A DNA stretch of 38,976 bases from Verrucomicrobiota bacterium (GTDB lineage: Bacteria; Verrucomicrobiota; Verrucomicrobiia; Limisphaerales; UBA1412): assembly GCA_019136955.1 (NCBI GenBank), contig JAGVTF010000116.1, forward strand, positions 11,666 to 50,641, given 5' to 3'. A program made the translations under genes and the position numbers. Shown in pieces: positions 31,100 to 38,976 of this stretch (positions within the stretch are counted from its first letter, which is position 1; each line of letters starts with the position of its first letter). Under the pieces are notes generated by a model. It saw only the letters and a list, made by a program, of their open reading frames with translations. It searched no databases and was not told where the DNA came from.

Positions 31100-32977
31100 T
31101 TACACCCCAAAAAGGGGAGAGTTGCGGATTTGGCGGATACGCTCCTTTTGTTGGAGGAGCTCCGTTTGCTCATCAATTGAGAGGCCCGGTGCTGTCAAAC
31201 TTTGATTGAGCGAGTGCAGGAGCTGCTCACAGTGCTGGGAGCGCAGGGCGAGAACCAGCTTCTGGAGTTGCAGGGCCGGCTCCGGGATTTTTTGCGGGTC
31301 CTCCGCCATGGCGGCGCAGAGAAGCCGCTGGGAAAAGGGGTCCGGGAAGCTGTGCAGGAGCTGGTGCGGGGAGTACTCGCCGGCGCTATACTGGTCCAGT
31401 GCCGTAACGATAATTTCTCGAATATGCCGATGCTGCACCCACTCCGGCTGGAACCCCTGCGCCAGCCAGTCCCACTCGGCCTCATTCATCAGGAAGAGGA
31501 CGAGAAGCCACTGCTCGCGCAGGCTGGGCGGGGCAAATGCTTTCTCTTCCGCCGCGTCGGGTCCGGCAGTTTGTTCTTGAGTTTCAAAGCGATAGGTAGT
31601 AGGGAACTGGGGTTTCTTGCAGAGGGCGAACTCCTCCAGAATGGTTTGGGGGTTTACTCCCAGGAGCTGGGCCGTTTTCTGGGCATAGGTATCGGTCAGG
31701 AGCGGCTGATTGGCTTTGAGGAGCGCCTCGCCCATGGCCTGGACGATCTGGCGCCGACCGCGGTCTGAATCCTTATTATTTTGCTGGGCCAGTCGAGTGA
31801 GGTAAAAATCAAAAAACTCCCGTGCACGGCTAATCAATTCCCCAAAAGCTTCTGCTCCATGGGTTTGAATATAGCTGTCGGGGTCCGAGCCGGCCGGCAG
31901 GAAAACGACTCGCGCAGTGAGGTCAGCCGCCAGGAAGGTATCGAGCGCTTTGACCGCCGCGTTCTGGCCGGCCTCATCGCCATCAAAGCAGAGGATCAAT
32001 TCCGGTGCCAGGCGCTTGAGGCTGCGTGCCTGCTCCAGCGTGAAGGCGGTTCCCTGCGGCGCCACGGTGTTTTTGAAGCCGGCCGCATGGCAGGCGATGA
32101 GATCAAGCTGGCCTTCGCAGATGATGGCGCAGCGCTTCTCGATAATTTCCCGTTTGGCGCGATCCAGTCCGAAGACGACGCTGCTTTTGTGGAAGAGGGG
32201 GCTCTCGGGCGAGTTCACGTATTTGCCCATTTTAGAGTCTTCGGGGTGGAGGGCCCGCGCGCTGAAGCCGATGACTCGCCCCTGATTGTCGGCAATCGGG
32301 AACATGAGCCGCCCGCGGAAGCGTCCGTATCCATCGCCGCGCCCCTCCTTTTGGATCGCCAGACCGGACTCCACCAGGAGCTCGAAATCGAGCTTCAGCT
32401 CTTCGGCCTTCCGGATTGTATCTTCCCAGGCCAGAGGGGAGTAGCCGAGGCGGAAATCCAGAATTGACTGCTCGCTCACCCCGCGCCGGCTCAGGTAGTC
32501 GCGGGCGATCTGCGCTTCGGTCCCCTGCAGGAGCTGTTCATGCCAGTAGAGGGTGAACTCCTCCTGAATCCGATAGAGGGTTTCGCGTCTGGCGCGCTCC
32601 TGACTGTCGGATCCCTGCTCGTATTCGATTTCGATTCCGGCCCGTTCCGCCATCCGCTGGATCGCTTCGGGGTAGGAGATACTTTCGTACTCGCAGAGGA
32701 ATTTGAAGACGTCGCCACCTTTCTGGCAGCCGAAGCAGTAAAAAATTTGTTTGTGAGGGATGACGTTGAAGCTGGGTGTTTTTTCGCTGTGGAAAGGGCA
32801 GAGCGCAATGAACTCTCTGCCTCTTCGCTTCAGAGGCAGGTAGCCGCTGATAACCTCCACAATATCGCTGGCATTGCGAATTTGCTCCACAAGATGGTCT
32901 GGAATGTACACCTTTTCTAATCTCTTTCTGCTTCGTGCCGGGGCGGCTGCCACCGCTCCGGCATCTCTCTCTTCCAT
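31100..32977 (-). CDS. dnaG: DNA primase DnaG
   Basis: A 625-residue primase that makes RNA primers at the replication fork. The CHC2 zinc ribbon has C60, H63, C81 and C84 (CPFHSEKTPSF, YCFGC). The catalytic core has the TOPRIM glutamate in CEGQLDLIA near 284, where most DnaGs have EGYMDV. The DGDEAGQNAA acidic motif follows near 337. The C-terminal 150 residues form the helicase-binding domain. An N-terminal extension of about 20 residues (AAAPARSRKR) precedes the usual start; a GTG or ATG closer in could be used instead. It is divergent from the kinase gene across 78 bp. Confidence 0.95.
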   Translation of the reverse strand: MEERDAGAVAAAPARSRKRLEKVYIPDHLVEQIRNASDIVEVISGYLPLKRRGREFIALCPFHSEKTPSFNVIPHKQIFYCFGCQKGGDVFKFLCEYESISYPEAIQRMAERAGIEIEYEQGSDSQERARRETLYRIQEEFTLYWHEQLLQGTEAQIARDYLSRRGVSEQSILDFRLGYSPLAWEDTIRKAEELKLDFELLVESGLAIQKEGRGDGYGRFRGRLMFPIADNQGRVIGFSARALHPEDSKMGKYVNSPESPLFHKSSVVFGLDRAKREIIEKRCAIICEGQLDLIACHAAGFKNTVAPQGTAFTLEQARSLKRLAPELILCFDGDEAGQNAAVKALDTFLAADLTARVVFLPAGSDPDSYIQTHGAEAFGELISRAREFFDFYLTRLAQQNNKDSDRGRRQIVQAMGEALLKANQPLLTDTYAQKTAQLLGVNPQTILEEFALCKKPQFPTTYRFETQEQTAGPDAAEEKAFAPPSLREQWLLVLFLMNEAEWDWLAQGFQPEWVQHRHIREIIVTALDQYSAGEYSPHQLLHSFPDPFSQRLLCAAMAEDPQKIPEPALQLQKLVLALRSQHCEQLLHSLNQSLTAPGLSIDEQTELLQQKERIRQIRNSPLFGV

Positions 32978-33055
32978 TGTCTACAGAGAGGCATCTGGGC
33001 TCAACTCTTTTCTGCTTTCTTGTCTGCTGGCAGGAATAATGCTAGGATTTCTCGT

Positions 33056-34054
33056 GTGAGCGATAATGGCGAAAAAGTCTCTCTGAAAATGGTAAATTGT
33101 GCTGGCTGTGGCTCTAAGGTATTCGTACAGGATAACCAGCCGCCCCTGAGCTACACCCGGTGCCCCAAATGTGAGTATCCGATCATGATGCCGATGAGGC
33201 TCAGGCAGTTTGAGCTGCGCGACGTGGTCGGCCAGGGAGGGATGGGGACCGTTTTCCGGGCCTTTGACACGATGCTGGAGCGGGAAGTGGCCGTCAAGCT
33301 GATGAAGCCCGAGTTGGTGAATGACCCCGAAACGGTGAAAGCCTTCCTGCGTGAAGCCAAGGCGGCGGCCGGTCTGAGCCATAGCAATATCATTCATATT
33401 TACAGCTTTGACGAATCGGAGAACAACCGCTACCTTGTGATGGAGCTGGCCAATAGCGGCAGCCTGGATTCCTGGATTGAGAGCAGCCAGGTGGTGCCGG
33501 AGCTGAGCGTGCTCGATATTGGCATCAAGATCGCCTCGGCACTGGACTGCGCCAACAGGCATGGGCTCCTGCACCGTGATGTGAAGCCGGCCAACATCCT
33601 CTTTAACAAGGAGGGTGAGCCCAAGCTGGTTGATTTTGGGCTGGCGATTGCGGAGGATAACGTCGAGGGTGGCGAGCCGGAGGTCTGGGGCACCCCCTAC
33701 TATATTGCGCCGGAGAAGGTGCGCCGCGAGCGTGAAGATTTCCTGGCCGACATGTATTCACTGGCCGGTACGCTTTATCATGCTCTGACGGGACGTGTCC
33801 CCTTTGACGCTCCTACGGTTGAAGAGGTTGTGTTGGCTCATGTGGAGCAGCCGGTGACCCCGCCCAATCATGCCATTGATAGCATTACCGAGGCGACCAG
33901 CCAGGCGATTGTACGCGCTCTGGCCAAGGACCCCGATGACCGCTACCAATCGTACGATGAGTTCATCATGGCGCTGACCGCCGCCCGCAGCCAGTTGCTC
34001 ATCCAGACCTACCGGACCCCGGCCGCCGAGGAAGAGAGCCGGAGCTGGTGGTAG
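33056..34054 (+). CDS. Serine/threonine protein kinase with N-terminal zinc ribbon
   Basis: A 332-residue Hanks-type kinase. It opens with a zinc ribbon, C15/C18 and C36/C39 (CAGC, CPKC). The kinase domain follows with GQGGMGTVF (glycine loop, 59-67), VAVK (K81), HRDVKPANIL near 165, DFGLA and the APEK substrate motif. It ends at about residue 315 with a short tail, with no transmembrane segment, PASTA or other sensor, so it is a soluble kinase. GTG 33056 is chosen for AGGA eight bases upstream; a TTG at 33020 is possible but poor, and ATG 33089 would still keep the ribbon. Substrates are unknown. Confidence 0.9.
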   Translation: MSDNGEKVSLKMVNCAGCGSKVFVQDNQPPLSYTRCPKCEYPIMMPMRLRQFELRDVVGQGGMGTVFRAFDTMLEREVAVKLMKPELVNDPETVKAFLREAKAAAGLSHSNIIHIYSFDESENNRYLVMELANSGSLDSWIESSQVVPELSVLDIGIKIASALDCANRHGLLHRDVKPANILFNKEGEPKLVDFGLAIAEDNVEGGEPEVWGTPYYIAPEKVRREREDFLADMYSLAGTLYHALTGRVPFDAPTVEEVVLAHVEQPVTPPNHAIDSITEATSQAIVRALAKDPDDRYQSYDEFIMALTAARSQLLIQTYRTPAAEEESRSWW

Positions 34055-34118
34055 GGGCTGTTTTTTCTTGTCATCATAGCCGGTTTTCAAGATAATTGAG
34101 GCGCTGAAAGGTTACAGT

Positions 34119-34346
34119 ATGGCCAATAGAGCAGATAGTTTTCCTGATAATGTGCCTGGCAAGTACTATGTAGATAGCCAGTGCATCGATTGTGATATGT
34201 GTACAGAGACCGCTCCCGATAACTTCAAGCGGAGCGACGAGGGGCACGCTTATGTTTGCAAGCAGCCCGAAACTCCTGAAGAAGAGACGCTTTGCGAGAA
34301 TGCGCAGAGCTCCTGTCCGGTCGAAGCGATCGGTTCAGACGAGTAG
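34119..34346 (+). CDS. Small single-cluster ferredoxin
   Basis: A 75-residue acidic electron carrier. Cysteines C22, C25 and C28 (CIDCDMC) with C66-P67 form one [4Fe-4S] or [3Fe-4S] site, as in monocluster ferredoxins; C47 and C59 are also present. Partners are not visible. GAAAGG lies about 7-12 bases before the ATG. It is 64 bp downstream of the kinase gene and converges with the RmlD-like gene, so it probably has its own promoter or reads through from the kinase. Confidence 0.9.
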   Translation: MANRADSFPDNVPGKYYVDSQCIDCDMCTETAPDNFKRSDEGHAYVCKQPETPEEETLCENAQSSCPVEAIGSDE

Positions 34347-34376
34347 AGCAGAACATATTACTGCTATAATGCCTTG

Positions 34377-35246
34377 CTAGAAAGGCTCACCGGGGTTCTC
34401 CTGGAGCCAAGTGTCGAGCGCTGGGATTTTGCGGCCGAGGAACTCTTCGGTGGCGCTAATATCAAGCGAAGTATCTGGCGAGCGGGGAGCCCCCGTGTAT
34501 TCTTTGAGCGAGCCCGGACGGATCAGCGCCGGCAGCTCGGGATAGCGTTTTGCCAGTATCTGGGCGATTTCGTAACGGGAAAAGCGGCCGGAACCGGCCA
34601 CATGTACAATTCCCGCCACCCCTTTTTCCAACAGGTCCACCACGATTTGCGCCGTCAGCCGCGCGGCAATCGGGCAGCGGTATTCATCGGTAAAGAAGCA
34701 AAGCTCTTTGCCCTCTTTCCAGGCATTGCGAATCTCCTCATTAAAACCGCGGTTGCCTTTGGGTGAAATACCGCCATTGAGGGAGGTGCGAATCACCGTG
34801 TGGCCCGGCTCGGAGAGGACGATCCGCTCGGCCTCGGCTTTGGTTTCTGCGTAGAGGCTCAGCGGGTTGGGTTCGTCTTCGGGCTGGTAGTTTCCTTTTT
34901 TTCCATCAAAAACCAGGTCGGTAGAAAAGAAAAAGAACGGGATGGCATGAGAGAGATCGGCCAGGAAGCGCGTGGTAAAGACGTTTACTTTGCGCGCCAG
35001 GCGCGGCTCCTTTTGGCAGGTGACGCTGCTGCTGATAGCGGCGCAGTGAATCACGGCCGAGGGTTTTTCACGCAAGTAGGCTTCAATCAAACGGCTGCAA
35101 TCGGTAAGGTCGAAGTCCTTTCGCGTGAGTCCGCGGGCCGGGAGCCCTCGGCTGGAGAGCTCCCGCACCAGATAGCTTCCGATGAGCCCGCCGGCACCGC
35201 TTACCCAGATGGGACCTCGGAATTTAGTTTTTTCATCCAAACCCAT
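34377..35246 (-). CDS. RmlD-like NAD(P)-dependent sugar-nucleotide reductase (SDR family)
   Basis: A 289-residue extended short-chain dehydrogenase. The nucleotide loop is VSGAGGLIGSYLVREL (residues 14-29, GxxGxxG). FSTDLVFDG near 108 holds the active-site Thr, and YAETKAEAE near 132 is the catalytic YxxxK. The nearest described family is dTDP-4-dehydrorhamnose reductase (RmlD), but no rmlA, rmlB or rmlC is nearby, so the substrate is uncertain. The start is 14 bp after the gnd stop, so both lie on the same minus-strand transcript. Confidence 0.85.
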   Translation of the reverse strand: MGLDEKTKFRGPIWVSGAGGLIGSYLVRELSSRGLPARGLTRKDFDLTDCSRLIEAYLREKPSAVIHCAAISSSVTCQKEPRLARKVNVFTTRFLADLSHAIPFFFFSTDLVFDGKKGNYQPEDEPNPLSLYAETKAEAERIVLSEPGHTVIRTSLNGGISPKGNRGFNEEIRNAWKEGKELCFFTDEYRCPIAARLTAQIVVDLLEKGVAGIVHVAGSGRFSRYEIAQILAKRYPELPALIRPGSLKEYTGAPRSPDTSLDISATEEFLGRKIPALDTWLQENPGEPF

Positions 35247-35260
35247 TTCATGAAAGCGTA

Positions 35261-36715
35261 TCAGACGTTGTAGGTTGTTGAGGCGGTATCGCCGCCGCGG
35301 CCGGTCCAGTTGGTATGGAAGAACTCTCCGCGCGGCCGGTCGATTCGCTCATAAGTGTGGGCGCCGAAATAGTCGCGCTGTGCCTGCAACAGATTGATCG
35401 GTAGTTGTTTGGCACGATAAGAATCATAAAACGCCAGTGCCGTGGAAAAGGCGGGTACGGGGATGCCTTTCTTGACGGCTACGGCGATGACGTTGCGCCA
35501 GGCTTTCTGGTGTTCCTTGATGGCTTTGCGGAAAAAGTCGTTCAGGAGCAGGCTCTTGAGCTTTGGTTTCAGGTCAAAGGCTTCCTTGATTTTTCCGAGG
35601 AAAGCGCTGCGGATGATGCAGCCGCCTCTCCACATCAGGGCGATATCGCCATAGTTGAGCTTCCACTTGTATTCAATGGCCGCCTCACGCATCAGCATGT
35701 ACCCCTGGGCATAGGAGATAATCTTGGAAGCGTAGAGGGCGGAGTGGATTTCCGAGATAAATTTCCGGCGCTCGTTGACGATTCTGGGGCTGGGCCCCTT
35801 GAGCTTGCGTGCGGCGCTGAGGCGCTCATCCTTGAGGGCCGATACGCAGCGGGCGAACACCGCTTCGGCAATCAGCGAGACCGGCATCCCAAGGTCAAGC
35901 GAGGTATTCACCGTCCATTTGCCGGTACCTTTCTGGCCGGCAACGTCGAGTATCTTATCGACCAGCGCTGAGCCATCTTCATCTTTGTAGGCGAAGATAT
36001 CGCGCGTGATTTCGATGAGGTAGGAGTCCAGCACCCCTTCATTCCACTCTGCAAAGACCTCGTGAATTTCATCGGGGCTCATCCCCAGGCCTGCCGACAT
36101 CAGGTGGTAGGCCTCACAGATCAACTGCATATCGCCATATTCGATTCCGTTATGAACCATTTTGACGAAGTGGCCGGCGCCGTCGGCTCCCACCCAGTCG
36201 CAGCAGGGGCTGCCATCCTCCACCTTGGCGGAGATGGCCTGGAAGATCGGTTTGACGCTGGGCCAGGCGGCCGCCGAGCCGCCGGGCATGATGGAGGGGC
36301 CGCGCCGAGCACCTTCCTCACCGCCGGAGACGCCTGTGCCGATATAGAGCAATCCTTTGCTCTCCACGTACTTTGCGCGGCGGACCGTATCGGTGAAGAG
36401 GGAGTTGCCCCCGTCTATAATGATATCGCCTGGCTCCAGGAGCGGAATCAGTTTTTCGATAAAGTCATCGACTGCGCTGCCGGCCTTGACCAGCATCATG
36501 ACGCGACGCGGGCGTTTGAGCAGACCGACGAGCTCTTCGAGCGAGTGAGCGCCGATGATGTTGGTGCCGCTGGCCTCTTTGGCCAAAAATTCATCTACTT
36601 TGGAAACGGTGCGGTTGTAGACGGCCACGGTGTAGCCATGGTCGTTCATGTTGAGGACGAGGTTTTGGCCCATCACGGCCAATCCGATTAACGCAATGTC
36701 AGCTCTTGCTTCCAT
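35261..36715 (-). CDS. gnd: 6-phosphogluconate dehydrogenase (decarboxylating)
   Basis: A 484-residue oxidative pentose-phosphate enzyme making ribulose 5-phosphate, CO2 and NADPH. The dinucleotide loop is IGLAVMGQNL at residues 10-19, with NRT (35-37) binding the NADP phosphate. GTGVSGGEEGARRGPSIMPGG near 127 and HFVKMVHNGIEYGDMQ near 180, carrying the catalytic Lys, are both intact. It starts 3 bp after the GH43-like gene and is followed by the RmlD-like gene, a tightly packed three-gene unit. Confidence 0.97.
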   Translation of the reverse strand: MEARADIALIGLAVMGQNLVLNMNDHGYTVAVYNRTVSKVDEFLAKEASGTNIIGAHSLEELVGLLKRPRRVMMLVKAGSAVDDFIEKLIPLLEPGDIIIDGGNSLFTDTVRRAKYVESKGLLYIGTGVSGGEEGARRGPSIMPGGSAAAWPSVKPIFQAISAKVEDGSPCCDWVGADGAGHFVKMVHNGIEYGDMQLICEAYHLMSAGLGMSPDEIHEVFAEWNEGVLDSYLIEITRDIFAYKDEDGSALVDKILDVAGQKGTGKWTVNTSLDLGMPVSLIAEAVFARCVSALKDERLSAARKLKGPSPRIVNERRKFISEIHSALYASKIISYAQGYMLMREAAIEYKWKLNYGDIALMWRGGCIIRSAFLGKIKEAFDLKPKLKSLLLNDFFRKAIKEHQKAWRNVIAVAVKKGIPVPAFSTALAFYDSYRAKQLPINLLQAQRDYFGAHTYERIDRPRGEFFHTNWTGRGGDTASTTYNV

Positions 36716-36718
36716 AAT

Positions 36719-37705
36719 TTATTTGTTCTTTTTTTCGTGTTCTAAAAGTCCTTTGGCGATTGCTTCATCGATTTCGATCACGGTGCCATGGTGGTGGCCG
36801 GCAGGGAATTTCATCTCTTGAGAGCAATCCTCCCAGGTCTTTAAATCTTTGGACCTGACTGCGCCGTAGTAATGGCCGCCGTCGCCGGTGTAGTGGTCGA
36901 AGTAACAGAACCAGGTATCGCCGATTTTGAGCAGCGAGGGTCCCTCCACCCAACTGATGGTGAATGGCTCGGTGACGTCCGTGAACGGTCCGGCCGGGCT
37001 TTTGGCGGTTGCCATGCGGAGGTTTTTCTTGACCGGGTTGAGCCGCTCATCCTTAAAGACCAGCAGATAGCGCTCGCCATCTTTGATCATCGTGGCGTCG
37101 ATATTGTTAAAGCCGGGGTCGAAGAAAAGTTTGGATTCCGAAAAAGTTTCAAAGTCCGGTGTCGTGACGTAGTAGGCGCGGTGGTTGTAGCTGTCTTCGC
37201 TCACGCCGGTTTCATCGGGGAACTTGCCGGTGACGGTGGAAGACCAGAAGATATACCAGAGTTTTTCGTTATCATCATAGAAAAGCTCGGGGGCCCAGAC
37301 GTTTCGGGTTTTGGGTTCGTTTTGCATGACGGGCACTCCCTTTTGGGGTGTCCAATCAATCAGGTTGGTGCTGGAGGAGTAGCCGAACATTTTGCCTTCG
37401 GGGGTGGTCCAGCCGGTCGTCCAGACCATGTGGAAGCGGCCATCGGGGCCCCGAGCAATGGCCGGGTCACGCATGAGCTTGCCACCGGCGGTCGGTTTGA
37501 GGTAGGATTTGTCCTGGTTGAGCGGTGTCCAGTTATAACCGTCATTGCTTAAAGCCAGATGCAGTCCATCCTGACCGTTATCGCGGAAGGAGGTAAAGAG
37601 GTACCAATGGGGTTCTTCTTTGCCGGCTCCCTGGAGATGCTGAGAGCTGAGCGTGAGGGCACCCATGAAGAAAAGTAAAAACAGGATTCTATTGAACTTA
37701 CTCAT
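36719..37705 (-). CDS. Secreted GH43-like five-bladed beta-propeller glycosidase
   Basis: A 328-residue protein with a Sec signal at residues 1-26 (KFNRILFLLFFMGALTL). The five-bladed GH43-type propeller keeps an Asp in MRDPAIARG, an Asp in NIDATMI and the acid Glu in WVEGPSLLK, as in GH43 arabinanases/xylosidases. Repeated W-x-x-x-(K/P) blade motifs occur (LIDWTPQKG, LKTWEDC). Substrate is likely an arabino- or xylo-type glycan, by inference. GGAG lies 11 bases before the ATG. Next to gnd it could link sugar release to the pentose-phosphate pathway. Confidence 0.85.
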   Translation of the reverse strand: MSKFNRILFLLFFMGALTLSSQHLQGAGKEEPHWYLFTSFRDNGQDGLHLALSNDGYNWTPLNQDKSYLKPTAGGKLMRDPAIARGPDGRFHMVWTTGWTTPEGKMFGYSSSTNLIDWTPQKGVPVMQNEPKTRNVWAPELFYDDNEKLWYIFWSSTVTGKFPDETGVSEDSYNHRAYYVTTPDFETFSESKLFFDPGFNNIDATMIKDGERYLLVFKDERLNPVKKNLRMATAKSPAGPFTDVTEPFTISWVEGPSLLKIGDTWFCYFDHYTGDGGHYYGAVRSKDLKTWEDCSQEMKFPAGHHHGTVIEIDEAIAKGLLEHEKKNK

Positions 37706-37800
37706 GGAGCGATTGTCTCCAATACGAAGGGAGGATTCAATCTCAAAAAATCGGTTTTGGAGCGGGTAAAAAAAATTCTGAAAAATTTTGATCTTTTCTC

Positions 37801-37829
37801 TTGCTTTATGACGCCGGAAAGGTTATCCT
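37801..37829 (+). promoter_or_regulatory. Candidate promoter of pta
   Basis: TTGCTT (37801-37806), 17 bp, TATCCT (37824-37829). Transcription would begin about 38 bases before the pta ATG. The match is only moderate. Confidence 0.4.
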
Positions 37830-37873
37830 GCGCATTCAACAAGTGAAAAACTGGTATTTGTGATACGCTTTTT

Positions 37874-38941
37874 ATGCACTTTATCACTGGCATATTTGAA
37901 AAACTACAGTCGCACCCCAAACGGGTGGTCTTCCCCGAGGGTTACAACCCGCGGGTGATACAGGCTGCTCGGCAATTTTTTTCTCTAAAATTGGGTATCC
38001 CGATTCTGTTGGGGAATCGGCCCAGGATTAAAGAAATCGCTCTTCAGCTTGGGATTGGCCTGGAGGGGGTTCGGGTGATTGACCCGATTAGCAGCGACGA
38101 TATGGATACTTTTGCGCGAAGATTTGAGCTTTTGCGCAGAAGCCGCGGGCTGGGCTCTCTGGAAGCGCGTGAGGCGATGCTACAGCCGAATTTTTTTGCG
38201 ACGATGATGTTGGCGATGCATCAGGCTGATGCGCTGGTCTCCGGAGCTGATGACTCCAACGGCGCCGTTTTGCGGCCGCTCATGCAGATCATCCATTCAG
38301 CGCCGGGGACCCAGACCGTCTGCGGCTGCCAGATCGTTTCCCTTGGTGATACCGATAACCACAAGATCGGCGCCAACGGGGTTCTGCTTCTGGCTGATTG
38401 TGACGTGCATCGGGACCCGACGGTTGAGCAACTGGCAGATATCGCTCTGATGACGGCTCGGCTGGCGCTCCAGCTCTTGAGCGTTCCGCCGCGTGTGGCG
38501 TTGCTTTCCATGACGACCCGCAGCAAAAACCCCTCAAGCCACAGCTCGCGGGAGTATGCCGCGGCCCAGTTGGCTTCCCAGAGGGCTCATGCCGAAGGTA
38601 TCCAGGCGCATTTTGATGGCGATTTACAGGCTGATACGGCCATCGTGATGGATATTGCGCAGAGGAAGCTTGGAGAGGATATCGGGGAAGTGGCCGGCAG
38701 GGCGAACGTACTGGTGTTTCCGAACCTGGAATCCGCCAGTATCAGCAGCCGGCTCATTCAGCACTTGGCGCGCACCAGTGTTTATGGGGATATTCTTTTG
38801 GGGATTGACCGTCCGGCGGCCGAGCTCTCCCGTGGCGCTACCTCGCACGATATTCTGGGGGTGGCTGCGATTTTGGGCGAGCAGTGCAACCAGTACCGGA
38901 AGATGTTCCCGGGGGCTGGCGTCAGGATTCCGGGCGAGTAG
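37874..38941 (+). CDS. pta: Phosphate acetyltransferase
   Basis: A 355-residue phosphotransacetylase interconverting acetyl-CoA and acetyl phosphate. Family marks are VVFPEGYNPRVIQAARQ near residue 17, DALVSGADDSNGAVLRPLMQ near 117 (usually a T-A-D-V-L-R-P context), VLVFPNLESASIS near 277 and ELSRGATSHDILGVAAIL near 316, which keeps the catalytic Ser-Arg-Gly and Asp. Several normally conserved positions differ, for example DLNAGNI is replaced by NLESASI, so it is a divergent member; a butyryl enzyme cannot be excluded. No acetate kinase is adjacent. The start has no Shine-Dalgarno. Confidence 0.85.
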   Translation: MHFITGIFEKLQSHPKRVVFPEGYNPRVIQAARQFFSLKLGIPILLGNRPRIKEIALQLGIGLEGVRVIDPISSDDMDTFARRFELLRRSRGLGSLEAREAMLQPNFFATMMLAMHQADALVSGADDSNGAVLRPLMQIIHSAPGTQTVCGCQIVSLGDTDNHKIGANGVLLLADCDVHRDPTVEQLADIALMTARLALQLLSVPPRVALLSMTTRSKNPSSHSSREYAAAQLASQRAHAEGIQAHFDGDLQADTAIVMDIAQRKLGEDIGEVAGRANVLVFPNLESASISSRLIQHLARTSVYGDILLGIDRPAAELSRGATSHDILGVAAILGEQCNQYRKMFPGAGVRIPGE

Positions 38942-38976
38942 GGGCGGTTGACCCGAGCGTACTTGAGGTGTAGGTT

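Noticed and set aside
38948-38976. Promoter at the right edge (TTGACC followed by TAGGTT)
   Set aside because: The -10 match is poor and the downstream gene is not in the window.
1-38976. Mobile elements, prophage, tRNA attachment sites or defence genes
   Set aside because: Every long frame is explained by a housekeeping, metabolic or envelope gene, and I saw no terminal repeats, transposase motifs or tRNA-like sequence.

Overview
The window is a gene-dense bacterial chromosome segment of about 57% G+C by eye. It looks like housekeeping DNA, not a mobile or accessory island: I saw no insertion sequence, integrase, phage gene, CRISPR array, rRNA or tRNA. The gene mix points to the PVC superphylum, most likely Verrucomicrobiota or a close relative. 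The clues are an mcsA-mcsB-clpC cluster outside the Firmicutes, a two-subunit glycine decarboxylase next to its own lipoamide dehydrogenase, a large secreted GLUG/Ig-repeat protein with a C-terminal 'RFYRV' ending, a Tat-exported Gfo/Idh oxidoreductase, and many starts without a clear Shine-Dalgarno. This placement is inference. Rubrerythrin, a ferredoxin, LarB/LarC and Pta fit an anaerobic or microaerobic life.

Layout. 1-3388 (minus): ilvE - mcsA - mcsB - clpC, where clpC runs off the left edge; this is the protein-arginine phosphorylation / Clp protease quality-control module. 3647-8281 (plus): bifunctional nuclease (DUF151), holA and glnE, overlapping or nearly touching. 8303-17465 (minus): a long co-directional run of TPR protein, larB, larC, dapF, dapA, dapB, a Gfo/Idh/MocA oxidoreductase, an orphan DppD/OppD-type ATPase, pyrE, yggS and a HU protein. 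It combines nickel-pincer cofactor synthesis, lysine/diaminopimelate synthesis and pyrimidine salvage/synthesis. 17554-19793 (plus): a HAD phosphatase, an alpha/beta hydrolase, and rubrerythrin with its own promoter and terminator. 19971-25737 (plus): lpd - gcvT - gcvH - gcvPA - gcvPB, the complete glycine cleavage system except that gcvPA is broken near its 3' end.

25849-31018 (minus): the GLUG/Ig surface protein and an HtrA-family periplasmic protease. dnaG (minus) is divergent from a zinc-ribbon serine/threonine kinase (plus, 33056), which is followed by a small ferredoxin. 34377-37705 (minus): a secreted GH43-like glycosidase, gnd and an RmlD-like reductase. 37874-38941 (plus): pta.

The observations most worth a second look are: the out-of-frame deletion in gcvPA, apparently between two copies of a 9-base repeat; an unassigned leader before gcvT; an operator-like palindrome at the lpd promoter; the McsA/McsB/ClpC module with no CtsR gene or operator; an uninterrupted LarC with 25 histidines in 48 residues; a rubrerythrin lacking the usual N-terminal residues; and a perfect 9-bp hairpin in the leader of the Ig-repeat gene. 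I did not find a clearly new multi-gene system.
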